From: Algisphaera agarilytica
GTDB taxonomy: Bacteria; Planctomycetota; Phycisphaerae; Phycisphaerales; Phycisphaeraceae
Direction of reading: 5' to 3'
Length of the DNA stretch: 64,000 nucleotides
NCBI RefSeq assembly: GCF_014207595.1
Contig: NZ_JACHGY010000001.1
Span: forward strand, 2,300,836-2,364,835
Positions 24,441 to 33,378 of the stretch are shown here, in pieces. Each line of letters begins with the position of its first letter. The first letter of the stretch is position 1. A program made the translations under genes and the position numbers. The notes under the pieces are model-generated. The model did not search any database, had not been told where the DNA came from, and saw only the letters and a list, made by a program, of their open reading frames with translations.

Positions 24441-25916
24441 TTACTCACTAGCGGGCGAAACAATCGGCGGGACCCAGCCCGGCTCGACCGCGTCCATCGT
24501 CTCCGCCGCACGCAGCGGGCCTTCGACCGGACGCTTGGTCGTCATCAGAAACGCCGCGGAGTTGACCTGGTTCAGCCCGCCGTGCGTCGACAGCGGGTCG
24601 ATGACCCAGGTGAACCACTCGATACCCGCGCAGTACCCGTCGCGGAGTGTGACCATGACCTGCGGGTTGTTGCGGGTCTGCCCGTGGAATGCGTCCCACA
24701 GCCGCGCGGGAGCATCCGGGAAGAGGTGGTCCGCGGTGCGTTCGAACCATTCGTCTCGGCTGAGCGGCACGTTCGAGAGTTCGCTGCCGTAGTCCAGCGG
24801 GTCGCCGTCTTGCAGGGCGTAGGTCAGGCGTTGGTCGGCCATCGTGATCCGCGCGGTACCGCCGACATTCCGCACCACGACATCGGGGCCGTCCATGGTC
24901 GCGATCGTCTCGATCTCGGGCACCTCGGCGAGTAGCGCCTCGCTCACCGCTTCGGGTTGCGAGGTGTGCACGCCGAACCAGGTCATGAGTCCGTCCATCT
25001 CGACGAACACGTCGTCGGCCTGTTTGAGTTTGTCGGTGATGCGGAACCCGGCCTGCTCCAGCTTTTCTTCGACATCGATCCAGGCGGTCTCGGCCAGGTT
25101 GTGCCCGTGGTCGGACATGACGGTGATCTGCACCGCGCCCTTGCGTTCGTACATGACCTGAAGCAAGAAGCGTTCGAGTTCATTGAGCGTTTCGTCGAGG
25201 CCCGGCTGGCCGTACTTCATGATCATCGCCGAGGCGGTGGCGATGTAGACGATGGTGGTGCGGTCGGGGCTGGCGTCGAAGGCCTGGCGGGCGCGTTCGA
25301 ACTCGACGCCGAGCCACGGCCGGGGCTTGAGCCAGGCCGAAGAGTTGTCCGAGTAGTCGATGTTGTAGTGCAGGCGTTGCTGCCAGGGGTTGCGGTAGCC
25401 GCCCAGGCGTTTGTTGATGAGGTTGTTCACGCCGTTGTGCTGCGGGCGGGGGTCGTAGTGCTTGTTGATCGCCCCGGGCATCGGCGGGGCGTGGAGGATG
25501 TCGCTGAAACACACGGCCGACATGCTGGGGTAAGGCGCGATGACTTTCACCGGCCGGTGGAACGCGCCCCACACGCTCGGCGGCCGTTGGGCGAGGCTGC
25601 GCATCAGCGCGTCGTACGGGATCGAATCGATCAGCACGATCAGGTGCGGCACCTCGTCGGGGTCGTAGTCGGCCAGGCGGTAGAGCCGGTCGGGTTGACC
25701 GTCCCGGTCGTCGTCGTACGCCAGCGATTCGAGTCGGCCTTCGTCGTTGTGGGCTAGCGCGAAGTCGGGCGTGTCGTCGCGGTTGGTGTCGTACCAGGTC
25801 TCGAAGCCTTGGGTGTGCGTGGGCGCATCGGGGAAGTGCAGCCGATCGCCGGGTACACAACCCATGCACAAGGCCAGACCAACCAAGACCGGTAGCAGTA
25901 GGGTCAGACGTGTCAT
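24441..25916 (-). CDS. Lipoprotein with alkaline-phosphatase-superfamily (nucleotide pyrophosphatase-like) domain
   Basis: A 491-residue protein starting MTRLTLLLPVLVGLALCMGC; the lipobox LCMGC gives lipidation at about Cys20. An EF-hand-like DTNRDDTPDFALAHNDEGR and a further DDDRDGQPDRLYRL look like calcium loops (about 45-80). The catalytic fold shows HLIVLIDSIPYDALM (metal Asp), YPSMSAVCFSDIL (possible nucleophile Ser/Thr region) and TVMSDHGHNLAETAW (metal Asp-His). It overlaps the exporter stop by four bases (ATGA), so it is the last gene of the pigment-type operon. A role in trimming or transferring an envelope head group is possible. Confidence 0.8.
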   Translation of the reverse strand: MTRLTLLLPVLVGLALCMGCVPGDRLHFPDAPTHTQGFETWYDTNRDDTPDFALAHNDEGRLESLAYDDDRDGQPDRLYRLADYDPDEVPHLIVLIDSIPYDALMRSLAQRPPSVWGAFHRPVKVIAPYPSMSAVCFSDILHAPPMPGAINKHYDPRPQHNGVNNLINKRLGGYRNPWQQRLHYNIDYSDNSSAWLKPRPWLGVEFERARQAFDASPDRTTIVYIATASAMIMKYGQPGLDETLNELERFLLQVMYERKGAVQITVMSDHGHNLAETAWIDVEEKLEQAGFRITDKLKQADDVFVEMDGLMTWFGVHTSQPEAVSEALLAEVPEIETIATMDGPDVVVRNVGGTARITMADQRLTYALQDGDPLDYGSELSNVPLSRDEWFERTADHLFPDAPARLWDAFHGQTRNNPQVMVTLRDGYCAGIEWFTWVIDPLSTHGGLNQVNSAAFLMTTKRPVEGPLRAAETMDAVEPGWVPPIVSPASE

Positions 25917-28558
25917 GCCAGAGTCGTCTCCAGCGTATCCAGGGAGGACTTGCGCGGGTACAGCAGGATCAGCACCGGCAGCAGGGTAAGGACCGACGCG
26001 GCCCACGCGGCGCCGACGCCCATCGCGGTGAACCAGCCCAGCGACCGGATGGCGGGGACGCTGGTGAAGGCGAGTGAGCCGAAGGCGAGGCCGGTGGTGA
26101 CGCTGGTCATGGTGATCGCGTGGGCGCTGGCGGCGAGGTGATCGATCAGCACACGCCGGTTCTCGCCAAGCTTTCGACAACGCCGGGCGATGGCGACCAG
26201 GAAGATGCCGTCGTCCACGCCGATGCCCACGACCAGTGGCATCGCGATGAGGTTGATCGCGTTGAGCGTCAAGCCGAACACCTCGGCACAGGTCACCAGC
26301 GCTAAGACCCCGGCAAACGAAGGCACGAGCGCCAGCACCAGATCGCCCGGCCGACGGAAGAAGATCAGCAGCCAGGCCAGCACGAGGCCCGCGGCGATGA
26401 GCAGCAGCTTGGTGAGGTGGTCGCCGATGGCTTGCTGGGTGTCGTAGCCGACGACGGTGATGCCGGTGAGCGTGGCCGAGCCGCGAGGCGGGTGGTGCGA
26501 CGAGATCATTTCGATCATGCCGAGTTTTTCTCGCGCTGCTTCGATCGTGGCGTCGCGATCGTCCACCGTCATCCACGGCCGACTCAGCGTGACCAGGACT
26601 AAGCCCTCGGTGGGCGGGTGTTGACCACGCGGCAGCACCATGCCCGCGAGTTCGGGGTAGGCCGACAGGTCTTCAAACGTTGGCGGACCGCTGGTCAGCA
26701 GCGTACGCAGGAAGTCTTCGGTTTCGCCAAAGGCCCCGGCGTTGAAGCCCGCCGCGTCGGCCGAGGCACGCAGGTCGTCGATCACGCGTTGCACTTCGTT
26801 ATCGTTCCACGCCAAATCGGCATCCAGAGGTGCGGGCAGCAGCGTGCCGGGGCCGACCACCCCCGCGACGCCGGAGGGGATCGGCTCGCCCGCGGTGAGC
26901 AGGTGCTGCGCCTGGCGTGCGGTGCTGAGCATCGTCTCGGGCGAATCACCTTCGACCAGGATCATCAACGAATCCTGCGCCGCGCCAAACACCTCGGCCA
27001 GGGTTTCTTGCGTGTCCAGCGGCGGGTGGGGGCGGGGGTGCAAGGCATGAAGGTCGCTGTCGAAGGCGAGTGGCGAGTGCCAGCCCGTCTCCCGATCGAT
27101 CGAGCCCAGCACGACCGTGAACCCCGCGGCGACGATCACCACCGCGCTCAGCCAGACGTAGCGCTTGGGGTGGCGGGCGACGTGGCGGACGGTGGGGGCG
27201 AGGTCGAAGCGGGTGGCGGAGAGGCCGTGCTTGGCGAAGCGGGTGGGGCCGAGGGTGGCGAGCAGGGCGGGCAACACGGTGATGGACGCGAGCAGGGCCA
27301 GGCCGAGCCCGAGCATGCCCAGCAAGGCGAACTCGCGCAGCGACTGCACGCTCGAGCTCAGCACCGCGCCGAAGCCGATGAGCGAGGTGACACATGCCGC
27401 CATCACGGCTGGGCCTACGGCCGCGACGGTGTGCACCCCCGCCGCGCGGTCGTCGCCGTCTTTACGAGACCGCTTCACCGCTTCGTGGTGTGACAGTACG
27501 TGGACGCAGTAGTCGATGCCCAGCCCGGCGAGCACCGCGCCCGCGACGGCGGTGACGGGGGTGAGTCGACCCGACAAGACGCCGTAGACGCCGAAGGCGG
27601 TGACGATCGCCGCGTACACCGGCAGCTTCAGCAGCCAGAACGCCATGGGGTGGCGGTACACCACGATGAAGACGACAACGAGCAGCAGGATCGACCCCGT
27701 GCAGCTGCGGATCATGTCGGCCCGGGTCTGCGACGCGCTGAGCTCGGCGATCGCGTAGGCCCCGGTGTAGTCAATCCGTAATTCGCCGTCGGGGTTCGCG
27801 GCGGCAACTGCTTCACGGATGCGCGGCATGAACTCGGCCGTGAAATCCAAGTCCCCGGCCGACTCACGGCCCATGATGCGGATCATGATCGCACTGCCGT
27901 CGCGGCTGACCATCGCGCCCGTGCCTTCCATGAACTCGCCGCCCCCGCCCCCGGACGAAAACTGCCCGGCGTTCTCCGAAAGAAAATCGCGCAGCCGAAG
28001 CGGGTCGCGGATCAATTCTTTGGCGAGTCGGCCCGCGGCGGGCCCGGGCGCGGCGATCATCGCGGCGTTCTGTGCAAACTGCTCGTCCATCGCGGCGCGG
28101 GTCAGGCGTTGTTGCAACGCCGCCCGCTGGTCTTGGTCGAGGTAGTACAGCCCGTGCGGGATCACGACTTCTTCGATGAACGCCGCGGCCTGCTCGGAGG
28201 AGCGGTAACGCAGCGAGGCCACCATCGGGTCGTCGGCGAGTTCCTGTTCGAGACGCTCGGCAAATCCGATCAGCCGGTCCGGGTCAGATTCGCTGTCGTG
28301 CATAGGCAGGCGGGCCAACACGATCAGGTCGTCGACCAGGGCGTAGTTGCCCACAACCTTGCCCAGCGCGACCGCGGAGGGCTGATCGTCGGCGAGCATG
28401 TCCTGCACGCCGGTGGCGGGTTTGATCTGTAACGCGATGAGCAGGCCTGCGGTCGAGAGCAGGAGCGTGATGAGCAGCGTCGCGAGCGGCCGGGCTGTCA
28501 CCAGCCGGGCCCACGCCGCGAACAGCCCGCGTGGCTCGTGGGTCGGCGTCTCGCTCAC
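25913..28558 (-). CDS. MMPL/RND-type lipid exporter of the cluster
   Basis: An 881-residue membrane protein in two similar halves, each with one helix, a large periplasmic loop and five or six helices (first helix about 27-47; second block about 268-420; third about 465; last block about 715-865). GIDYCVHVLSHHEA and GVDDGIFLVAIARR are the paired Asp-containing helices expected for proton-driven MMPL/HpnN-type transporters. A GTG start overlaps the lipoprotein stop by four bases. Aryl polyene and xanthomonadin clusters encode such exporters to move the lipid-like product outward. Confidence 0.9.
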   Translation of the reverse strand: MSETPTHEPRGLFAAWARLVTARPLATLLITLLLSTAGLLIALQIKPATGVQDMLADDQPSAVALGKVVGNYALVDDLIVLARLPMHDSESDPDRLIGFAERLEQELADDPMVASLRYRSSEQAAAFIEEVVIPHGLYYLDQDQRAALQQRLTRAAMDEQFAQNAAMIAAPGPAAGRLAKELIRDPLRLRDFLSENAGQFSSGGGGGEFMEGTGAMVSRDGSAIMIRIMGRESAGDLDFTAEFMPRIREAVAAANPDGELRIDYTGAYAIAELSASQTRADMIRSCTGSILLLVVVFIVVYRHPMAFWLLKLPVYAAIVTAFGVYGVLSGRLTPVTAVAGAVLAGLGIDYCVHVLSHHEAVKRSRKDGDDRAAGVHTVAAVGPAVMAACVTSLIGFGAVLSSSVQSLREFALLGMLGLGLALLASITVLPALLATLGPTRFAKHGLSATRFDLAPTVRHVARHPKRYVWLSAVVIVAAGFTVVLGSIDRETGWHSPLAFDSDLHALHPRPHPPLDTQETLAEVFGAAQDSLMILVEGDSPETMLSTARQAQHLLTAGEPIPSGVAGVVGPGTLLPAPLDADLAWNDNEVQRVIDDLRASADAAGFNAGAFGETEDFLRTLLTSGPPTFEDLSAYPELAGMVLPRGQHPPTEGLVLVTLSRPWMTVDDRDATIEAAREKLGMIEMISSHHPPRGSATLTGITVVGYDTQQAIGDHLTKLLLIAAGLVLAWLLIFFRRPGDLVLALVPSFAGVLALVTCAEVFGLTLNAINLIAMPLVVGIGVDDGIFLVAIARRCRKLGENRRVLIDHLAASAHAITMTSVTTGLAFGSLAFTSVPAIRSLGWFTAMGVGAAWAASVLTLLPVLILLYPRKSSLDTLETTLA

Positions 28559-29337
28559 GGCGACATCGTCTCCGCTTGCTCGTCATCCAGGGTGTCGATC
28601 CGCACCGCCCGCCGCGAGGGCTTGAACGCGCGGGGGTTGAGTTCGCCGTTGAGTTCGACGTCGCGGAAGGTCATCTCGACGGTGCCGAAGTCGCCCTCTA
28701 CCACTACGCGTTGATACCAATACAACGTTTCGTAGATTGAAAAGTTAGTTTCAACGCCAACGGAAGGCTCGGATGGGTTTGTACTGCCGAACGCAGAGTT
28801 TTCTGGAACAAGGGAACGCTGATTGATCTGTGTGTATCCTTCGGGCCAAGTCGCGAAAATCGCAGATTCCGATGTGGGTACATCCGAGCCCAAAAGCGGG
28901 TTAATCAAACTCATACTGGCTTGGCGATAGTCTGGTCCGCGCAACAGCTTGCCGAGTTGATCGGTCAATTTCGCCAGGTCTTGCTCAGCATCCGGCGCTT
29001 GCTTCTTCATCTCCTCGTTCGCCACGATGAACGTGCCGTCGGGTGTCGCGGTGAGGTCGAAGACGGTTTGGTTGAGTTTCCACGCCCGCATGCGGAAGCG
29101 GTCGTCGCCCTGGATCACCAGCGCCGCGTCGAGCGTGTTGGTCTGCTCGTCCGGGGCGGGGGTGGTGATCTTGAGTTTGAGCTGGGCCTGCACCGATTCG
29201 ATGGCGTTCTGCCGATCGATCAGGATCTGGCGGGCGTCTTCGAGCGTGTCCCATTCGACGGCCGGCAGCGGCGGGGCGGTGGTGACACAGCCCGGCAGCA
29301 CCGCGATCGCCGCCAGCAGCAAAGCCCCCCATTTCAT
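28555..29337 (-). CDS. LolA/LolB-like outer membrane lipoprotein of the cluster
   Basis: A 260-residue lipoprotein: AAIAVLPGCVTTAPPL gives a clear lipobox at about Cys16. The remainder is beta-strand-rich with alternating hydrophobics (VQAQLKLKITTPAP, TLDAALVIQGDDRFRMRAWKL, VVVEGDFGTVEMTFRDVELN) like LolA/LolB-type half-barrels. The start overlaps the AMP-ligase stop (ATGA) and its stop overlaps the exporter start. It likely receives a lipid-like product in the periplasm. Confidence 0.75.
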   Translation of the reverse strand: MKWGALLLAAIAVLPGCVTTAPPLPAVEWDTLEDARQILIDRQNAIESVQAQLKLKITTPAPDEQTNTLDAALVIQGDDRFRMRAWKLNQTVFDLTATPDGTFIVANEEMKKQAPDAEQDLAKLTDQLGKLLRGPDYRQASMSLINPLLGSDVPTSESAIFATWPEGYTQINQRSLVPENSAFGSTNPSEPSVGVETNFSIYETLYWYQRVVVEGDFGTVEMTFRDVELNGELNPRAFKPSRRAVRIDTLDDEQAETMSP

Positions 29338-30803
29338 GCGGGCACCTGGACCTTCCGCCGCAGCACCTTGCCGGTCGGGCTTTTGGGTAACGCGGCGCGG
29401 ACCTCGAACGTGCGCGGGACTTTGTGCGCGGCGAGGCGTTCGCGGAGGAACGAACGCAAGACGTGTTGATCGACCTCGCCGTTGGCTGCGGTGAGCACGG
29501 CCTTAACGCGGTTGATCGTCGGCGAAACCGGGTCGGGCACGACGACACACTCAGCGACCTGCGGATGGCTGACGAGCACCTGCTCGACTTCGATCGGGTT
29601 GACCTTCACGCCGCCGACGTCGATGAGCAGCTTGAGTCGGCCGGTGATTTGGAGGGCGCCATCCGCGTCGAGTCGGCCGAGGTCGCCGGTGAGGAAGTAG
29701 CCGTCGGTCAGGCTGTCGGCCGTGAGTTCGTCGGGGCCGAGGTATCGGCTGAACATCGACGGGCCGCGGACTGCGACGTGGCCTTCCTGTCCGTCGGGCA
29801 GCGGGAGCGAGGGGTCGGGCTGCTCGGGGGCGAGGATGCGGATGTCGACGCCGGTCATGGGCTTGCCGACGTGGTGGGGTTCGCGGTCGAAGGTGACCGA
29901 GCCGATCTCGGTGCTGCCGTAGAGCTGGCCGAGGCGGAGGCCGTCGCGTTCTTCGAGTCGGTTGGCCAGGGCCGGCGGGAGCGTCGCGCCCGCCGAGTAG
30001 GCGAGGCGTAGCTTGCCACGGCCCGCGCCCATGCGGTCGATCATCTCGAACATCGCGGGCACGCCGGGCAGGACCGTCGCGCCGCTGGTGACGGCCAACG
30101 TCGGGTCGAACCCGCGCCCAGGTTGGTCAGCAGGAACCACGTGATGCAACGCACACGCCCCGGCGACGATCGGCGCGAGCATGCCGTTCTCGATGCCGTA
30201 GGAATGGGACAAAGGTACGGCCGCGACCACACGGTCATCCCGCCGAAGCCCGACGGCCTCGGCGACGTTGTGGGCCACCGCGTCGAGCGACGGGCCCGAG
30301 CGTTTGACGATCTTGGGGCCGCCGGTGGTGCCCGAGCTCTGCAGGAGCAGCCAGGCGTCGTTGCTGCGGTCGGTGGGGCGGGGCGTTGGCTCGGTGTCGT
30401 GTTGCAGCAGGTCGTCGGTGCGGATCACGGGCACGCCCACCGATTCGAGCCGGGGCAGGACGACGTCGTCGGCGATGATGGCGTCGACGTCGGCGCGATC
30501 CACAAGCTGCTGGAATTCGATCGCGGTCAGCGACGCATCGACCGGGAAGACGGTTCGGCCCGAATGCAGCACCCCCAGAAACACCGGCACGCGGGACGGG
30601 CGGTTGTGGCCGAGGACCATCACGACCGCGTCTTGGGGGAGTTGATCGCCGAGCTGCGCGGCCACGGCACCGACTTGCCGATCGAGCTGCGCCCACGTCA
30701 GATCGGGATGCTCGTCGGCCAACGGCCCGATCACCCGCACCGCCGCCTCGTCGCCCCGTTGGGTGGCGTGGTCGCGTAGCGTGGCAAACAGATCAAGGCC
30801 CAT
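29334..30803 (-). CDS. AMP-dependent acyl/aryl-CoA or ACP ligase of the cluster
   Basis: A 489-residue ANL-family enzyme. WLLLQSSGTTGGPKIVKRSG is the ATP-phosphate loop, LGQLYGSTEIGSVTF the A5-like motif, YFLTGDLGRLDADG the A7 Asp, and PKSPTGKVLRRK the C-terminal catalytic Lys. In xanthomonadin and aryl polyene loci this enzyme activates a hydroxybenzoate or cinnamate-type starter for loading onto ACP; the chorismatase gene in the same operon could provide 3-hydroxybenzoate. Substrate is inference from context. Confidence 0.88.
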   Translation of the reverse strand: MGLDLFATLRDHATQRGDEAAVRVIGPLADEHPDLTWAQLDRQVGAVAAQLGDQLPQDAVVMVLGHNRPSRVPVFLGVLHSGRTVFPVDASLTAIEFQQLVDRADVDAIIADDVVLPRLESVGVPVIRTDDLLQHDTEPTPRPTDRSNDAWLLLQSSGTTGGPKIVKRSGPSLDAVAHNVAEAVGLRRDDRVVAAVPLSHSYGIENGMLAPIVAGACALHHVVPADQPGRGFDPTLAVTSGATVLPGVPAMFEMIDRMGAGRGKLRLAYSAGATLPPALANRLEERDGLRLGQLYGSTEIGSVTFDREPHHVGKPMTGVDIRILAPEQPDPSLPLPDGQEGHVAVRGPSMFSRYLGPDELTADSLTDGYFLTGDLGRLDADGALQITGRLKLLIDVGGVKVNPIEVEQVLVSHPQVAECVVVPDPVSPTINRVKAVLTAANGEVDQHVLRSFLRERLAAHKVPRTFEVRAALPKSPTGKVLRRKVQVPA

Positions 30804-30906
30804 GGCGGTCTCGAAAGGATCAACCGGTCACGCGGGCACCACGCCCACGCTGAGGCTTTCGATTATACGTTGCGTGGCGAACCACTCGGCCATCTGCGGA
30901 GCGGGT

Positions 30907-32370
30907 TTAAACTGCTCCCCTTTCGGGGGAGCTGTCGCTGAAAGCGACTGAGGGGGAAGGTGAGTACTCGGCCGCTTGGTATTCGGGCTGCCCCCTCCGA
31001 CCGGCTTCGCCAGCCACCTCCCCCGACGGGGGAGGGGTTGTCGCGAGTTCTGCGGACTGGGGACTCGTTGCGGGCTGCGGTGTCTCGGCGAGCAGCGAGA
31101 ACCCGGGGCGACGCGGCACAAGCGGCAGCCATTGCTGCAACGCGACACAGGCGTAAAACGCCCGCATCCGCCAACGCACCGCCCACGACGGCCGGGGGAA
31201 GACCTGCCCAGCCAACACGGCGATGACGGCGCGGTGCATCGACAGCGGGCCTTCGCCGTTGAGGAACAGATCGCGGAACCGCGGGTTGTAGTACGCGCGG
31301 ATCAAGCGGAAGAAGTGCCGGGTACCGTTGCGGAGGAACTGGGTGTATTGCTGCTGGGCCTTGACGGGCGAGGTTTTCTCGTCCAGCAAGCGGTCGATCT
31401 GGTGCGCCGCTTCGTTGGCCCCTTCGAGCCCGAGGAAGATGCCGGTGGAGAACACGGGGTCGAGGAACGTCGCCGCGTCGCCCACGAGGAAGTAGCCCGG
31501 CCCGGCAAACGGGGCGCAGGTGTAGGAGTAGTCGCTGATCGAGTTGTTCGTCGGCGGGTGCACGGCGTGCTTCACGCGGTCGCGCACCAGCGGGCAGCGT
31601 TCGATGCCCCAGGCCAGCATCTGGTTGGCGGGGCGTTTGACCTGCTTGGCGACCGCGGCGTCGAGCACGAGGCCGATGCTCGTGCGGGTCTCGTCGATGG
31701 GGATCATCCAGAACCAGCCCTCGTCGCAGAGGACCATGGTGATCTCGTCTTCGCCCAGCGCGTTGTCGCGGTCGACGTGTTCGAAGTGGCCGAAGTAGGC
31801 GATCTTTTGCAGCGACGGGTCGGTGTAGTTCTGCCGGGTCTTGAGGTGTCGGCCGACGACGGTCGATTGCCCGGTGGCGTCGACGAGGTACTTGCCACGC
31901 AGTTCGCCTTGGGCGGTCTGCACGCGGACGTCGCCGTCTTGCAGCTGCAGGATCTTCTCCACCCGGCAGTCGCAGCGCACCTCGGCCCCGGCGCGCCGCG
32001 CCGCGCTGAGCATCGCGTCGTCCAGCACGGCCCGTTCGATGTTGAACGTTTCTTTCGCCCCGGGTGTGAGCGACTGAGCGAACTTGATCCGGCTGCCCGC
32101 AGAGTTGTCGCCCAACGCGAACTCAACGCCGTTTTTCTTGAAGCGGGGCAGCGATTCAAATTCTTCGAGCAGCCCGAGTTCTTCGAAGACTTTCATGTCC
32201 TCGGGGATCAGCGACTCGCCGACGTGGAAACGCGGGAAGGTGGTCTTCTCCAGCACGACCACCCGCCGGCCTTTTCGGGCCAGGATCAACGCCGCGGCAG
32301 CGCCCGCCGGGCCGCCACCGAGCACGATGGTGTCGTACACCTCCGGGAGCTTGTCGTCGGGCGGGTTCAT
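30907..32370 (-). CDS. Flavin-dependent halogenase-like oxidoreductase with repeat-derived C-terminus
   Basis: A 487-residue FAD protein. Motifs: IVLGGGPAGAAAALILARKG (Rossmann), FPRFHVGESLIP, GWFWMIPID (matches the WxWxIP halogenase signature) and ATFLDPVFSTGIFLG (matches FxxPxxSxG). These mark the flavin-dependent halogenase / geranylgeranyl-reductase-like group, so halogenation of an aromatic ring is plausible, as brominated xanthomonadins are known. From about residue 440 (ATTPPPSGEVAGEAGRRG to the end) the protein is encoded by a P5 repeat, so the native C-terminus was replaced or extended. Confidence 0.82.
   Translation of the reverse strand: MNPPDDKLPEVYDTIVLGGGPAGAAAALILARKGRRVVVLEKTTFPRFHVGESLIPEDMKVFEELGLLEEFESLPRFKKNGVEFALGDNSAGSRIKFAQSLTPGAKETFNIERAVLDDAMLSAARRAGAEVRCDCRVEKILQLQDGDVRVQTAQGELRGKYLVDATGQSTVVGRHLKTRQNYTDPSLQKIAYFGHFEHVDRDNALGEDEITMVLCDEGWFWMIPIDETRTSIGLVLDAAVAKQVKRPANQMLAWGIERCPLVRDRVKHAVHPPTNNSISDYSYTCAPFAGPGYFLVGDAATFLDPVFSTGIFLGLEGANEAAHQIDRLLDEKTSPVKAQQQYTQFLRNGTRHFFRLIRAYYNPRFRDLFLNGEGPLSMHRAVIAVLAGQVFPRPSWAVRWRMRAFYACVALQQWLPLVPRRPGFSLLAETPQPATSPQSAELATTPPPSGEVAGEAGRRGQPEYQAAEYSPSPSVAFSDSSPERGAV
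30912..31042. repeat. Palindromic repeat family P5, copy inside halogenase 3' end
   Basis: CTCCCCTTTCGGGGGAGCTG, a CGCTGAAAGCG hairpin, GACTGAGGGGGAAGGTGAGT and CCACCTCCCCCGACGGGGGA in the same order and spacing as 23365-23491. Confidence 0.8.
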
Positions 32371-32387
32371 AGGGTGACTTTAGGCGT

Positions 32388-33188
32388 TTACCGGGCGTCG
32401 GCCATGCCCTCGATCTCGACGCCGAGGTCGGGGCGGCAGAGCGGGGCGTGGACCATTTCGATGCGCCCGACCAGGTGCGGCAGGCGTTGGTGCACGTGTT
32501 CGAGGATTGCGTCGGCGTCTTTTTCGTGGACGTGGTAGACGCGGACGTCGTGCAGGTCTTCCAGGCCGTTGGCCCCGGCCTCGCAGAGCAGGGCATCGAT
32601 GTTGTCGAGGGTTTCGCGGGTCTGTTCGGGCAGGTTGCCGACGTGGACCGAGTCTTCGCCGAGGATGCTCGACGTGCCGCCGACCAAAACGCGGCGGGTG
32701 TCGGAACGCGCGTCGTCGGCGACGAGCGTGGCGCGGGCGAAGCAGGGCGGCAGCGGGCCGTAGGCCTGCGAGTACCGGTAGGCGGCGCACTGACGCGGGT
32801 TCTCGATGGGTCGGCCCGGCAGGCGGTCGGCCAGGCAGTGGACGATCAGGTCCGTGCCGCTGTGTCCAACGCCCGTGGCGGTGGCGATGTGCGGGGCCAG
32901 GCGGTCGCGGTCGGCGGCGCAGAACCAGTCGGAGAACGCAGCAAAGCGGCCGGCGTTGAAGACCATGTAGCGGTCCAGGCCGTCTGCGGCGGCGGCGTCG
33001 ACGATGCCGGGGATGAAGTTCCAGAAGCGGACGGGGTGGTGGGCCAGGCCTTCGTCCAGGGCGCGACGCACCATGCGGTAGGCCGCGGTCGAGGCGTGCT
33101 GGAGTTCGAGGTCGGGGAGGATGTCGGCGTGGGCGACGCGGACCACCGCGTGGGTGAACCGTGGGCCGTAGCTGACCCGGCCGACCAT
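32388..33188 (-). CDS. Chorismatase (FkbO/Hyg5/XanB2-like), start uncertain
   Basis: At least 266 residues. RFWNFIPGIVDAAAADGLDRY, ATGVGHSGTDLIVHCLA, ENPRQCAAYRYSQAYGPLPP followed by CFARATLVADD, and the C-terminal VEIEGMADAR are family features. Chorismatases split chorismate to a hydroxybenzoate or dihydroxy acid plus pyruvate. The coding frame continues upstream of Met 33188 with family-like WVQEWVGPPSDVRTLDQRDS to an in-frame stop near 33318, but contains no ATG, GTG or TTG; a CTG near 33308 or an ATT start is possible. It lies between the halogenase and KS-CLF genes. Confidence 0.85.
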   Translation of the reverse strand: MVGRVSYGPRFTHAVVRVAHADILPDLELQHASTAAYRMVRRALDEGLAHHPVRFWNFIPGIVDAAAADGLDRYMVFNAGRFAAFSDWFCAADRDRLAPHIATATGVGHSGTDLIVHCLADRLPGRPIENPRQCAAYRYSQAYGPLPPCFARATLVADDARSDTRRVLVGGTSSILGEDSVHVGNLPEQTRETLDNIDALLCEAGANGLEDLHDVRVYHVHEKDADAILEHVHQRLPHLVGRIEMVHAPLCRPDLGVEIEGMADAR

Positions 33189-33378
33189 GGTCAGGCCGCT
33201 GTCCCGCTGGTCGAGCGTCCGGACGTCGGATGGGGGGCCGACCCACTCCTGAACCCATCGGGGCGCAGACGGGGTGGGTCGAATTGGGGTCGTGGTGGCG
33301 ATCAGTGTGCTATCTCACATGTCGGGGCGTCGTGACGCCGTGATGCCCGGCCCTGGGCGCTTACGCGACCATAACATT

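Noticed and set aside
26000-26576. Start of the 711-codon frame before the lipoprotein phosphodiesterase
   Set aside because: Overlaps the exporter gene in another frame, His/Arg/Pro-rich; the lipobox-bearing start at 25916 is well supported.
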